Below are positions 34,171 through 44,027 of a stretch of 48,183 nucleotides of DNA, piece after piece. A model generated the notes under the pieces. The model was not told where the DNA came from and made no database searches. It worked only from the letters and a program-made list of their open reading frames with translations. This DNA is from Bryobacterales bacterium (GTDB lineage: Bacteria > Acidobacteriota > Terriglobia > Bryobacterales > Bryobacteraceae). The stretch is from the NCBI GenBank assembly GCA_019261985.1, contig JAFAQY010000052.1, positions 1 through 48,183 on the forward strand. Reading direction: 5' to 3'. The stretch's first letter is position 1. Each line of letters begins with the position of its first letter. The position numbers were made by a program, and so were the translations under genes.

Positions 34171-34202
34171 CTTGGCATAATGTTACTGCACTCGCAGGAA
34201 AT

Positions 34203-37136
34203 ATGGTGTTGCGCTATAGCGGTCTGCTTTTTGCGGCCACCTTCGCCTTCGCTCAAGATACCGGGGTAGAGCAGCCGTTGGGCTTGATCATCGATGGGCA
34301 GCTTACGCGGATCGCGGCGAAGGGTCACTGGAACCCGCCGCTAACGGCCGGCACCGAAGTTTTCGCGGGCGATGTGGTCCGGAACGATTCCGAGGCCACT
34401 GCGACGGTCGCGTTTTGCCCGGCGAGCGCTGTTTTCGAAATTCCTCCGAACACAAACGTCAGCGTTACCGCCGCGGAACTTTTGTCGAACCCTCCGCTCC
34501 GCCGCGCGCGCGACCTGCCCGCGTGTTCTCTGCCGAGAGTGCATCGTACGCCCTCGCCCGGCACCGAGCATCCACTCGAGAGCCGCGGAGCGCCTCCAGC
34601 GCCGAATCTTAATGCGGACCAAACTGCGAAGATGCGCAACATCGATGCGCTGGATGCGGATCCCAAGCTGCACATGCTCGCGCGCGCGACTCGCGCTTCT
34701 GTGCTTGAATCGCTCGGACAAACGCAGGCAGCCATCGGCGAGATGACAGCGCTATGGAAGGAGCACGAGGAAGCTACCTGGTCGCTGGACGTGATCTCGC
34801 GTCTGACTCTAGCCAAACTGCCGCAGGCCCCGAGCGGCCCCGAGGACCTTCAGGCGCGCGGCAGAATCCGCGATCCGAGCGATCTTCCCGACGCCACACC
34901 CGATTTCAGCAAGGGCAAAACATACGCCCTGATTATCGGACTGTCGAAATATCCCGAAGGAAAACGCGTGACCGATCTTCATTTCGCGGATCGCGATGCA
35001 TTCACCTTCCGGGAATTCCTGCAAACTACCCGCGGTGGCAAAGTGCCCGACAACCAGATTCAATTTCTAATCAATCAACAAGTGACGCGCGACGCCATCG
35101 ATCAGGCGCTGGTTCAATTGGTGGAAGGCAAGGGCGCGCGCAACAATACGCTGATCGTGTTTGTTGCCGCCCATGGGCACTACATCTGCACGGACAAAGA
35201 CCCGGACTGGAGCATCGACCAAAAATGCGACCCGGATAAAGAGGAGCCGGTGATCATCGTGCGCGACGGCGAAACCGAAGCAGCCAGCGTTACCGGCTAT
35301 CCCATGCGCCGCTTCCGCGATCTGGTGACGGCGCGCGCATCGGACTTCGGCCGCGTGCTGGTTTTCATCGACGTGTGTCACGGCGGTAATGTGGTCTGGC
35401 GCGCGGGCGATCCCGCACTGGCATCTTCAACCGCGGTAAAAGAACTGGAGGCGAAAAACGGCCGCCTGGGGATCATGAGCGCCAGCTCGGTGGAACTGCG
35501 CGGCGCGCGAGCCTCCGAGTACGCCTATGAGTCGGAAAAGCTCAAGCATGGGGTGTTCACGTATTATCTGCTGCGCGGTTTGAACGGCGACGTGAAAGCG
35601 ATCGACAGTAAGGTTCTTTTCGATCGAGTTTTTTCGCAACTCAGCAGCGCGGTGCAGGATTATACCGGAAGATTGCTTCAATCTCCCGAGCGGTATCGCT
35701 CCGATCCTCGCTTGGCCGTGCTGGATTCCGACGCGGCGCCTGAGCTCAAGCTGGAGGCAAATCCCGAAGCACCCGACGAGAATTTCGAGCGGCGCGGCGC
35801 GCCGGCCGGTCCGGTTGAGCAACAATTCGAGGCCGCACTCGGCGCTGGGCGCTTGCTTGCCACCGATCCGGACAATGCCGCCGCATCGTTGGATCGCGTT
35901 CGCGCGCAAACCGGCGATCAATCGGCTCTGTATCAATCGCTAGCCGCTCGTTTGCGGATTGCCCTTGAAGATAAGGGCCAGGACATCATCATCCAATATC
36001 TGCAAGGCGAACAGGCGCATTTGGAAGCCGCCGATTACGCCCGCTGCGCCGAATATTTCGCGCGCGCGCTGGAGATCGCGCCTGACGCGCCTTTCGATGA
36101 AAGCCGGCGGCTGTTTTGCAAGGGGCGGCAGATGGTTTACGAAGGCGACTATTCCGGCGCAACAGATCTCTTATTGCGCGCGATTCAGATCGACCCTGCG
36201 CGCCCGTACGCCTATAACGCACTGGGGATCGCGTACCTGGAGCAGGCGAATCAATCGGACACATTCTTCGACCCGGCCATCGCGCTGTTCCGGGAATCCA
36301 TTCGCCTGGCGCCTTACTGGGCTTACCCGCGACACAATTTGGCGCTGGCGCTATCCGAGCGCGGCCGTTATCTCGAGGCCTCCGCGCAGTACATCGACGC
36401 TAAGACCGTCGCGCCGATGTATTCTTATCTGCCTTACAACCTGGGGCTGCTGTATCAGCAAATGAACCGGATCGATGACGCGCGCGGTTCTTATCGCGAC
36501 GCGGAGGCTGTCGCGGCAAAACGCTGCGGCTTACGATTGGGACCGAAATTCACGCAAGGCTGCCCCGAGCGCGCGCTGCCTCGGACTGGATTGGGAGCGG
36601 TGGCCGCGTTTCAAAAGAAGCGTACGGCCGCCGAGAGGCTCTTCAAGGAAGCGCAAAACGATGACCCATCAGATTTGCTGGCGAAACATAATTTGGCCGC
36701 GTTGTATGCGGACTGGAGGGGCCATGAGCCGGATGCCGAAGCGATATGGAAGGGGATACTGCAAAAAGATCCCAATCATGTGCCGTCGTTGATGGGTTAT
36801 GGCTCGCTTTTGAAAAAGTTGAATCGCGAGGACGATGCGCTTATTATCGACCGCCGGCTGATGATTCAAGCGTGCGATTACGTTGCCGCGCAGGTGGATG
36901 TCGCGACGATCCTGGTTCACAAAGGCGAGCTGGACGCGGCGGCAGCAATGCTTCAGCGCTTGCTCCGCGAGCGCCCGTCCAGCGCCGATGTGTGGGCCGC
37001 GCAGGCGGAGCTGCTGGAGAAAACCGGAGGCCCGGATGCAGCAAATGCGTGGCAGGCCGCGCTGCGCCTTTCGGCGGGAACCGCAGATGGGAAAAAAATC
37101 CGCGAAAGGCGGAAGCAACTCGCGCGTATCAAATAG
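34203..37136 (+). CDS. Exported FecR-like / caspase (C14) / TPR protein
   Basis: 977 residues from the ATG at 34203 (AGGA 5 bases upstream; signal peptide [17 protein letters not shown]). Residues ~30-95 look FecR-like ([21 protein letters not shown]). A linker follows, then a caspase-family domain from ~240 ([16 protein letters not shown]) with the catalytic pair: His324 in AAHGHY and Cys392 in FIDVCHGG. From ~600 to the end there are about nine TPR-type repeats ([75 protein letters not shown]). It is probably a secreted or periplasmic Arg/Lys-type protease or scaffold. The target is unknown. Divergent from the hydrolase; nitronate monooxygenase follows after 5 bp. Confidence 0.85.
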   Translation: MVLRYSGLLFAATFAFAQDTGVEQPLGLIIDGQLTRIAAKGHWNPPLTAGTEVFAGDVVRNDSEATATVAFCPASAVFEIPPNTNVSVTAAELLSNPPLRRARDLPACSLPRVHRTPSPGTEHPLESRGAPPAPNLNADQTAKMRNIDALDADPKLHMLARATRASVLESLGQTQAAIGEMTALWKEHEEATWSLDVISRLTLAKLPQAPSGPEDLQARGRIRDPSDLPDATPDFSKGKTYALIIGLSKYPEGKRVTDLHFADRDAFTFREFLQTTRGGKVPDNQIQFLINQQVTRDAIDQALVQLVEGKGARNNTLIVFVAAHGHYICTDKDPDWSIDQKCDPDKEEPVIIVRDGETEAASVTGYPMRRFRDLVTARASDFGRVLVFIDVCHGGNVVWRAGDPALASSTAVKELEAKNGRLGIMSASSVELRGARASEYAYESEKLKHGVFTYYLLRGLNGDVKAIDSKVLFDRVFSQLSSAVQDYTGRLLQSPERYRSDPRLAVLDSDAAPELKLEANPEAPDENFERRGAPAGPVEQQFEAALGAGRLLATDPDNAAASLDRVRAQTGDQSALYQSLAARLRIALEDKGQDIIIQYLQGEQAHLEAADYARCAEYFARALEIAPDAPFDESRRLFCKGRQMVYEGDYSGATDLLLRAIQIDPARPYAYNALGIAYLEQANQSDTFFDPAIALFRESIRLAPYWAYPRHNLALALSERGRYLEASAQYIDAKTVAPMYSYLPYNLGLLYQQMNRIDDARGSYRDAEAVAAKRCGLRLGPKFTQGCPERALPRTGLGAVAAFQKKRTAAERLFKEAQNDDPSDLLAKHNLAALYADWRGHEPDAEAIWKGILQKDPNHVPSLMGYGSLLKKLNREDDALIIDRRLMIQACDYVAAQVDVATILVHKGELDAAAAMLQRLLRERPSSADVWAAQAELLEKTGGPDAANAWQAALRLSAGTADGKKIRERRKQLARIK

Positions 37137-37141
37137 ATCTT

Positions 37142-38206
37142 ATGGCACCCCCGCCGAGAGCCGAGATGTTTTGCGCGTCCTACGGGTTGAAAATGCCGAT
37201 CCTGCTCGCGCCGATGGCGGGCGCATGCCCGGCGAGCTTGTCCATCGCTGTTGCGAACGCTGGAGGCATGGGAGCGATGGGCGCGCTGCTCACTCCACCG
37301 GACGCAATTCGCGATTGGGTGCGGGAGTTCCGTTCGCGCAGCAGCGGGCCGTTTCAGTTGAACGTCTGGATTCCCGATCCAAAGCCGCGCCGCGATCCCG
37401 AAGCAGAAACGCGCATGTGCCAATTTCTCGCGGGATGGGGACCGCCGGTTCAAGTTTCGGCGGGAGATGCAGGGCTGCCGGATTTCGAAGCGCAGTGCGA
37501 GGCGTTTGTTGAGTGTTCGCCCACGGCTGTGTCATCGATCATGGGCTTGTTTCCCTCCGCATTCGTTTTGCGACTGAAGCAGCGCGGCATCGCATGGTTT
37601 GCCACGGCGACGACGCTCGCGGAAGCTACGGCTGCTCGCGATTCCGGAGCTGATGCGATCATCGCGCAAGGCTACGAAGCAGGCGGACACCGAGGATCTT
37701 TCGATGCGGCAGCCGCCGAACGGCAAGGCACGGGCTTATTCGCGTTGCTGCCGCGGCTCGCCGATCGCATCGACCTGCCGATTATTGCAGCAGGCGGTAT
37801 CGGCGACGGACGCGGCGTGGCCGCAGCGCTGACTTTAGGGGCGAGCGCCGCGATGATGGGTACGGCGTTTCTTCGCTGTCCCGAAGCGCAAACGCATCCG
37901 GCATGGGCAAACGCGCTCGCGCATCTGGAGCCGGAAAATACCATGCTGACTCGAGCGTTCACGGGACGCCTGGGCCGCGCAATCGCGACGGATTTCGTCA
38001 AAGCCGCTGCTTCTTTCGACGCTCCGCGTCCGGCGCCTTATCCGGTTCAGCGCGGCCTGACTGCGGCGATGAAGCAAGCGGGCGCTGCCGCTAATGATTA
38101 TCACCGCATGCAGGTCTGGGCGGGGCAGTCGGCCGCGATGGCGAAGCCGCTTCCGGCGGGGGATCTCGTCAGACAGATTTGGGATCAGGCGACGGGTCTG
38201 CTTTAG
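37142..38206 (+). CDS. Nitronate monooxygenase
   Basis: 354 residues, TIM-barrel FMN enzyme. The start [22 protein letters not shown], the [10 protein letters not shown] loop (catalytic His), and the FMN phosphate site [19 protein letters not shown] with MMGTAFL are typical. It oxidises nitronates to carbonyl compounds and nitrite in the cytoplasm. The ATG at 37142 is 5 bp after the stop of the caspase-like gene; the frame is open further upstream but overlaps that gene. No Shine-Dalgarno is visible, so translation may be coupled. Confidence 0.9.
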   Translation: MAPPPRAEMFCASYGLKMPILLAPMAGACPASLSIAVANAGGMGAMGALLTPPDAIRDWVREFRSRSSGPFQLNVWIPDPKPRRDPEAETRMCQFLAGWGPPVQVSAGDAGLPDFEAQCEAFVECSPTAVSSIMGLFPSAFVLRLKQRGIAWFATATTLAEATAARDSGADAIIAQGYEAGGHRGSFDAAAAERQGTGLFALLPRLADRIDLPIIAAGGIGDGRGVAAALTLGASAAMMGTAFLRCPEAQTHPAWANALAHLEPENTMLTRAFTGRLGRAIATDFVKAAASFDAPRPAPYPVQRGLTAAMKQAGAAANDYHRMQVWAGQSAAMAKPLPAGDLVRQIWDQATGLL

Positions 38207-38219
38207 CCGCTTCGCCGGA

Positions 38220-39086
38220 TTACGGTTTCACCATGTGGCCGCGATCCTTCTCGTTTTGGCTGCAGAACATCTCGAAGATATCGTTGTCCGGCACGAGATT
38301 GTAGGCGATCTTGACGGTGAATTTGCGGGTATAACTCTGGGGATCGTCATAGGTGATCTCAGTATCGAGATGACCGAAATCGGGGCGGCGGTAACGCTCG
38401 GTCACGTGCATGGACTCGCTGCGGGGGTGGCCCACGGCGTCGATGGGCGTACGATCGTTGAAGCCGCGCGACTCGACAATGAACGTGTCGCCTTCCCAAC
38501 GGCCGATGGAATACCCGAGATACGCCGGAAACTCAAAAGTGGCGGGAAACTCGCGTGCATCGGTGAAGACCTGGCGGTGTAGATTGTCGACCTCGTACAA
38601 AATCATGGTTTCCTTGGGCGCCTGAATGATCTTGAACGGTTCCGCAAGCAGGCTTGCTACGGGCCATCCATACTCGCCATGGCAAACATTATCGACTCGC
38701 TGCTCGGCGGCGCGCCGCTTCATCGCTGCCTGACCCTGCGGCGTCAGGAGGGAGTCCGCGTCTTTCAGATCGAGGAGGGCGTTGAAACCGTACTTATGCA
38801 CCGATTCGAGCTCCATCCCAATGAGCGCGCTTTGCGATTCGATCTCGTAGCGGTCGCCGAAAATGCGTTTGAATTCGGCGACGGAAGTGCGCTCGTGAGC
38901 CCAGACGCCGGTCAGATCCGGCTTGCCGCCGGGGGCGCGCGGCGCCGGAGCGGAGAGGTTTGGCTTTCCATCTTTTGAGTGCGGGGTGCCTGGGGGTTGG
39001 TAGTTTAGCCATTGCGCGGACGCTAACGCGGGCAGGAGCAGCGGGGCTATTAACAGCGGGTGGGAGATGAGCTTTAAGTTGTCCAA
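38220..39086 (-). CDS. Exported protein of unknown function, GYSIGRWEGDT family (copy 2)
   Basis: 288 residues with signal peptide ending ASA. It has GGKPDLTGVWAHER near the N-terminus, and FPAYLGYSIGRWEGDTFIVE, RGFNDRTPIDAVGHPRSES, MHVTERYRRPDF and YDDPQSYTRKF in the C-terminal half, all shared with the gene at 2379-3359. No reaction is known. It is downstream of the Tat-exported dehydrogenase on the same strand, separated by 145 bp with a hairpin repeat. Confidence 0.7.
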   Translation of the reverse strand: MDNLKLISHPLLIAPLLLPALASAQWLNYQPPGTPHSKDGKPNLSAPAPRAPGGKPDLTGVWAHERTSVAEFKRIFGDRYEIESQSALIGMELESVHKYGFNALLDLKDADSLLTPQGQAAMKRRAAEQRVDNVCHGEYGWPVASLLAEPFKIIQAPKETMILYEVDNLHRQVFTDAREFPATFEFPAYLGYSIGRWEGDTFIVESRGFNDRTPIDAVGHPRSESMHVTERYRRPDFGHLDTEITYDDPQSYTRKFTVKIAYNLVPDNDIFEMFCSQNEKDRGHMVKP

Positions 39087-39111
39087 GGCTTAATTGTATG
39101 CAACTGCCTGT

Positions 39112-39200
39112 GCGCGATTGCTAATCGCGCTGGGCGGTTTTGGTGCACAGGTCGGGAAGCGGGTTTGGCAACCCGCTGCAGGTTGGGCAACCTGCCCCAC
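39112..39200. repeat. Hairpin repeat, copy 8
   Basis: GCGCGATT-GCT-AATCGCGC (39112-39130), AGCGGGTT-TGGC-AACCCGCT (39158-39177) and CAGGTTGGGCAACCTG then border CCTGCCCCAC (to 39200). Three hairpins with different arms, each self-complementary. Confidence 0.88.
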
Positions 39201-39231
39201 CTTTCATGTAACTGCCCGGGCGAAAGCAGTA

Positions 39232-40563
39232 CTAACTCATGAGGATTACGGTGGAGAGTTTGGTGCGGTCCGCTACTTCTTGATAGGCCTCGCCGGCCTT
39301 CTCTAGTGGATATGTGCCCTGAATCATGGTCTTCGCGTCTACCAAGCCGCGCTCCATCAGCTTCACGATCCGCGGGATATCGCGCATCATGTGAAAGCCG
39401 CCCTGCTGGCCGGGATGAATAGTGCGGCCGAGCAGGGCCAGGCTGGTCCCGTTCAGCGAGAAATTGCCCTGCACCATTCCCATGTACATCAGGTGACCGC
39501 CCATGCGAGTGCACTCCCATGCCTGCTGCATGGCAAGTAGCCCAGTGGGGTCGGGCCCGCGTTCCACTTTGGGCGGGGCATTGTCCATGCCGGAAGCGTT
39601 AATGGTGAAATCCGCGCCGCGCGCGCCGTTGGCCATGCCGTTTGTAATCCACGCTTCGCCGCCGGCGAATTTGCGGTCCGTAGGCCCCTTGCACAGCTCG
39701 CGAATCTTTTCGACCAACCCTGCGCCTTCGGCGTTGGGATCGAGAGCCATGGTCGCTCCCAGCCTCATCGCCAATTCGCGGCGGTAACGGATCGGCTCGA
39801 TGACGATGACCTGCGCCGCGCCCATGACACGTCCCGCCTGCACGGCGCCTAAACCTACCGGTCCGGCCCCGAACACCACCACATTCGATCCAGCCTCAAT
39901 CTTCATCCGGCACATGCCGGCCGCGAACCCGGATGTGAGTTGGTCGCCTAGCAGCGATAGCTCGACTGCGGGGACGCTGGTGAAGACGGGACACAAATAC
40001 TCCTCGGTCACAACCGCGAGTTCACTCGAACCGCCAACGCCAGCTTGCGCGGCTACCGCCGTGCCGTCCGAGGCCGTTGCGAAAGGAGGAAAAACATCGC
40101 CGCCGAAAGTGAACTGGCAAAAATCGGGATCGCCGTGAAGGCACTGGTAACACTGGCCGCATTGCGATGTGCCCGCAACCACTACTCGGTCGCCTTTTTG
40201 CACGCGTTTGACGAGCGCGCCGATTTCCTCCACTACGCCCACCGCGGCGTGATTTGGGATCTCCGCCCGGCCCCTGTTCGCAGTACCTGAGGCTTGCGGT
40301 AGGGCGCGAGGAACCGTGGTGTAACAAGGCGCGCAGGCTTCGATGCGCACCAGCACCTGGCGCGGTTGAACGGGCAGCAGCGTAAGTTCTTCGACGGCGC
40401 TTCCTTTACCGGGCCGCGTGACATACGCGCGGAATTTGCGGCCCGCGTTGGAGCCGCGCAAGACACCCGGGCTCTGCGCCTGCAGCGCTACGCCGCTTAT
40501 GGCCGCTCCGGCGGCTGCGCTTCGCTTGATTAGTTTGCGGCGGGAGATGGACTTGGATTCCAT
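39232..40563 (-). CDS. Tat-exported zinc-binding MDR alcohol dehydrogenase
   Basis: 443 residues from the ATG at 40563. The N-terminus has a twin-arginine motif SRRKLIK followed by a weakly hydrophobic stretch (AAAGAAISGVALQAQ), a Tat signal. The body is a medium-chain dehydrogenase: catalytic-zinc Cys in EACAPCYTT and His in PNHAAVGVVEEIG, structural-zinc cluster CGQCYQCLHGDPDFC, and a Rossmann GAGPVGLGAVQAGRVMGA. NAD(P)-using enzymes are normally cytoplasmic, so export with bound cofactor would be unusual. The substrate is unknown. It lies between two hairpin repeats. Confidence 0.82.
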   Translation of the reverse strand: MESKSISRRKLIKRSAAAGAAISGVALQAQSPGVLRGSNAGRKFRAYVTRPGKGSAVEELTLLPVQPRQVLVRIEACAPCYTTVPRALPQASGTANRGRAEIPNHAAVGVVEEIGALVKRVQKGDRVVVAGTSQCGQCYQCLHGDPDFCQFTFGGDVFPPFATASDGTAVAAQAGVGGSSELAVVTEEYLCPVFTSVPAVELSLLGDQLTSGFAAGMCRMKIEAGSNVVVFGAGPVGLGAVQAGRVMGAAQVIVIEPIRYRRELAMRLGATMALDPNAEGAGLVEKIRELCKGPTDRKFAGGEAWITNGMANGARGADFTINASGMDNAPPKVERGPDPTGLLAMQQAWECTRMGGHLMYMGMVQGNFSLNGTSLALLGRTIHPGQQGGFHMMRDIPRIVKLMERGLVDAKTMIQGTYPLEKAGEAYQEVADRTKLSTVILMS

Positions 40564-40584
40564 GGGAACTAATATATGTTGTCG

Positions 40585-40655
40585 GGGGGCGGCTGAAGAG
40601 CCCCGGCCGAAGAGCCGGCCGGGGGGCCGGCTGCGGACCTGGGGGTCCGCCCCAC
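40585..40655. repeat. Hairpin repeat, copy 9
   Basis: GGCCGAAGAGCCGGCC pieces around 40605-40625 and GCGGACC-TGGG-GGTCCGC at 40633-40650, followed by CCCCACCC. GC-rich variant between the Abhydrolase_10 gene and the dehydrogenase gene. Confidence 0.75.
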
Positions 40656-40664
40656 CCTTGTGGA

Positions 40665-42152
40665 CTATTGAAGCGTCATCCGCGAGGCTTCGGCTATTAC
40701 CATTTCGCGGTACAGTGGCAAGGCCCAACCCTGTTTCACTAAGTCGTCGTAGCGCTGGGCGACTTTCTTCGTGTAATCCTGCGGATTTTTGTAGAGCTTC
40801 TTTAGCTGCTCTTTCGACAATGGAATTTCGAAGTTTGCCAGTCCACAGAGTTGCGCATCCGGGTCAGCGCCGCCGGTCCGGCGCGCCGCGATGGTGTAGT
40901 GAGGATTCGAAATTCGGGGGCTGGCCGGTTCGTCGGGAACGTGGAAGCTTTTCACCGGCACATCTACGTAGGTGTTGCGAATTCCGCCTTTCACATTTCC
41001 GAATTCATCGAGCGCGAACAGCGAGCCCTTGTTGCGGTCGAGCTCCGGCTTGTTGTCGGGATTAAAATCCACATAAAAGCGGTCCGCGTGCGGGGGAGCG
41101 ATGCCTTTGTCCACCCATGTGAACAGCTTGTCCAGAGCCACGGCCATCTCCGCCCCGAGCGGATACCGGCTGATGGGATCTTTGCAGGGGTCGGGATAGT
41201 ACGCGCCGGCGATGCGCGAATCGATATGCGCCATACCGGCGAATTCGTACACGCGAAGCTTATCGTTATCCGGCTGAGTGGTGCCGTTCCCGGCGAAGAC
41301 TTCGCGCATAGTGGGGACAAGGATGGTTGGGACGTCAATCGCGGGGATTTGTCCGTTGGCGCTGGTGGGCATGAAACCGTCATAGATCGGCTTCATTCCG
41401 GCGAGCCGCTGCGCCATGTGGGCATTGGAAAGATAATTCTGCGCGGCGGCGGCCGAAGCGGAAGAACCGGCCAGGATCATTTTGCGAACCCCAAGGCCGA
41501 GCAGAGGATTATCCTGATGGTCCGATTTAATCAGCGCTCCGGCTTGCGCAAGGATGTCGTTCGCCGCGCCGTTGGGAACTACCAGATCCTTGTAGCGGGA
41601 TGGATTGGCAGCGGCGAGACCCGCGGGCGTGGTGGTGAGGATCTCCAGGCCGATGACGCCGGTGGTCATCGCGTACAACTGCGTAAAGTGGAACACCCAC
41701 GGATTGCCGCTCGGGTGCATCGATTCGGCGAGGATCAGCCCATTGAATTTGGCGTTGTCCTTGGGCTTGCGGATCACGATGCGCGTCTTGTAAGGCGCGC
41801 CCGCGGAAGTGGCGCCGGAAATGACATACTCCTTAGCTTCGTAGTTGAACTTGGCATAGGTGGCTTTGGCGGGAATCTGCGTTTTCTTGATATCGTCCCA
41901 ATCGTCCATGAATGTTTCGAAGAAGTCGCCGGGCCCGGTGACTTCCACGGCCGTCGGGATAGGGGCCACTACTTGCTTGACTGGTTCGGCGGGTTGGGCT
42001 CCGCGTCCGCCGCGTCCGCCGCGGCCAGCGGGCTGCCCAGGCTGCACGGGCGGTTGTCCCGGAACCGGAATGGGTAATTGGCCGAAGAGAGTGGCGATAT
42101 TTGGAACCAATACTAAGAATGCGAGGTTCGGGATTCGGTGTGAGCGATTCAT
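40665..42152 (-). CDS. Exported alpha/beta hydrolase, Abhydrolase_10 family (copy 2)
   Basis: 495 residues with signal peptide, then a Pro/Gly/Arg linker (GRGGRGGRGAQ). The hydrolase part has YEAKEYVISGATSAGAPYKT, FNGLILAESMHPSG, the nucleophile region MILAGSSASAAAAQNYL (Ser present), VPTILVPTMREV, YEFAGMAHIDSR (likely catalytic His) and GGIRNTYVDVPVKSF. It is a paralogue of the gene at 4457-5911, which has Thr in place of the Ser. Substrate unknown. The next gene on the same strand is the Tat dehydrogenase. Confidence 0.82.
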   Translation of the reverse strand: MNRSHRIPNLAFLVLVPNIATLFGQLPIPVPGQPPVQPGQPAGRGGRGGRGAQPAEPVKQVVAPIPTAVEVTGPGDFFETFMDDWDDIKKTQIPAKATYAKFNYEAKEYVISGATSAGAPYKTRIVIRKPKDNAKFNGLILAESMHPSGNPWVFHFTQLYAMTTGVIGLEILTTTPAGLAAANPSRYKDLVVPNGAANDILAQAGALIKSDHQDNPLLGLGVRKMILAGSSASAAAAQNYLSNAHMAQRLAGMKPIYDGFMPTSANGQIPAIDVPTILVPTMREVFAGNGTTQPDNDKLRVYEFAGMAHIDSRIAGAYYPDPCKDPISRYPLGAEMAVALDKLFTWVDKGIAPPHADRFYVDFNPDNKPELDRNKGSLFALDEFGNVKGGIRNTYVDVPVKSFHVPDEPASPRISNPHYTIAARRTGGADPDAQLCGLANFEIPLSKEQLKKLYKNPQDYTKKVAQRYDDLVKQGWALPLYREMVIAEASRMTLQ

Positions 42153-42224
42153 GATTTTGACCCCCCGGGCGTGGGATTGGGCGCTGAGTTTTACATTACA
42201 TCATTACCGTCGCTTGCAACATTG

Positions 42225-42275
42225 GCGGATTGAAGTCCGCCGCAGGCTGGCAGCCGGGCTGGCAGCCTGCCCCAC
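42225..42275. repeat. Hairpin repeat, copy 10, abutting the broken SBBP gene
   Basis: GCGGATTGAAGTCCGC (42225-42240), then GCAGGCTGGCAGCC and GGCTGGCAGCCTGC with the border CCTGCCCCAC ending at 42275. The SBBP gene's stop (TGA at 42282-42280) lies 4 bases beyond. Confidence 0.88.
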
Positions 42276-42279
42276 CGGG

Positions 42280-43821
42280 TCAGTAGATCCACATGGAACG
42301 GTTGCCGTCGGCGCCGTCTCCGCCTATGTAGGAGCCGTATACTAACGCCGTCAGGCTCGGGTTGAGGGCGAAAAACACCATATCATCGGCTCCCGAAAGA
42401 GTGCGACGGAACGCGTTTAACGTGACCGGGAAGTTTGTGGAGTTGCTGCTTGCCGCGGCCCATACGTTTCCGGCTGCATCGATATGAATCCGGCCCGATG
42501 TATCCGCCGATTCCGCGCCGCTTCCGCCGATGAATGTGGACGCGATCAAGGTACTGAGCGATGGATTCAACTTCGACACGAAGAGATCGTGGATTCCGCC
42601 GCCGTATACGCGCTGGTACGCGCCGGGCGTCACGGGAAAGCTCGCCGAAGGAGTGAGGCCGTATGTATATACATTCCCGCCGGAATCCAAAACGATGTTC
42701 TCGCATTCCGTCATATTTGCAGTAGTCGTCGTTGGACCGAGATAGGTGAGCGCCAACATGGTTTTGCCGTCGCCGGCGAGATGACCGATGTAGCAGACTT
42801 GACGGCCTGTGGCATTAAATCTTTGATACGCGCCTGGAGTCGCGAGCCCGTATGCCCCCCTTGTAAATCCACCAAAGTAGATGCTGCCGTCCGGCGCCAG
42901 CACAATTCCCGAGTCGGCTGCGTCCGCGGATCCATTGGGGCTCGCAACGTACGTCGCCCATTCCAGTCCCGATCCGTTCGGGTACAATTTCGCCACCCAT
43001 CCCGAAAAGGGAAGATTGGTGCTGGTCTGATATGCGCCGGGTGTCACCGGGAAATTCTTAGAGGTTGTTTCACCCTGCGCGTACACCGCGCCGGCGCTAT
43101 CCACAGTACAACGGCCTCGATTCCCTTCTCCGCCGGGACCCGAACCGCCGAACATCGTAAACCATACCAGCCGGCTGCCATCGGGCCTGATCTTCGCCAC
43201 ATATGGATGCGTGTATACATTCAAGGGCCCAATATTGGTGACGCGAACACCATCGAGGTAATTGTAAGGCCCATTCATTCTGCCGCAGATGACAAGATCG
43301 CCGGATGGATCGTAACCCCCGATTCAATAAACTTTCTCCTCGACAAGAGGTCCACCGGTTCCTAAATAGGAACACCACAACCGCACATAAGAGGACGAGT
43401 ATTTACAGATAAAAGCGTCGTCCGGACCACCAGCATAATTCGGTTGAAACGTGCCGGCGGTCGACGGCAGAGATCGGCTGGATGTAGCGCCCGCAACGTA
43501 TATATTCCCGGATGAATCGACCCAGGTATCTCGCGCTTGCGAAGTTGGGTCTCCGCCGACATATGCGGAAAGATTTAGCGTGGTAGAAACACTATCTGCC
43601 GTTAATACTGAAAATAGGCCCGCGTCGATACCAGATGAATGGCTCCCATCCGTGACCGGATAATTTGTCGAATTGCCATCGCCCGCAAGAATGATCGTTG
43701 TGGCGCCCACTGCACCGGGCACGCCCGGGCCATTATCCGCGGCGGCCCACCTGGCAACAGATATTACACCAGCACAGACTAAAGCAGTAGACACACTTCG
43801 AGTTAACACTTTTGAATTCAT
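42280..43821 (-). pseudogene. SBBP-repeat exported beta-propeller, interrupted by an in-frame TGA
   Basis: The ATG at 43821 (AGGA 8 bases upstream) opens a signal peptide MNSKVLTRSVSTALVCAG. SBBP repeats follow (NSTNYPVTDG, SSGNIYVAGATSSRSLPST). The frame stops at TGA 43326-43324, just after VEEKVY, and continues in the same frame with IGGYDPSGDLVICGRMNG and further repeats (NFPVTPGAYQ, FPVTPGAYQRVYGGG, IHIDAAGNVWAAASS) to 42280. So one nonsense codon splits a 514-codon gene. The 3' end stops inside a repeat unit (GGDGADGNRSMWIY), right beside hairpin repeat copy 10, so it is also truncated. Function unknown; such proteins are secreted. A sequencing error at 43325 is possible. Confidence 0.75.
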
Positions 43822-43911
43822 GTAAGGTCCTGAAATTGGTATTCCAACGGGCAAAGCTATCGCTTAGCCGATGGTGTTATATCGACACGAATTCGTTCTT
43901 CCGTTGGATTT

Positions 43912-43926
43912 AGGAGCGATGCTCCT
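43912..43926. repeat. Short palindrome AGGAGC-GAT-GCTCCT
   Basis: A 6-bp perfect hairpin in the 206-bp gap between the NHL gene and the SBBP gene. No T-tract follows, so it is not a classic terminator. It has the same two-arm build as the other small hairpins here. Confidence 0.5.
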
Positions 43927-44027
43927 GTCTATTAAAGGGATTGCGAGAGAGGAAAAGATATACAGCCCAGGCTGGTATTCTTATCCGAAGTATTACGGAT
44001 TGAGGGACTTACGAGCGGCTTTCAAGC

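Noticed and set aside
40851-42077. 408-codon plus-strand open frame over Abhydrolase_10 copy 2
   Set aside because: Arg/His/Gly-rich antisense of a clear hydrolase; no signal, no motifs.
43324-43326. Selenocysteine reading of the in-frame TGA
   Set aside because: The TGA lies in an SBBP repeat where no redox Cys is expected and no SECIS-like stem was seen after it; a nonsense change is simpler.
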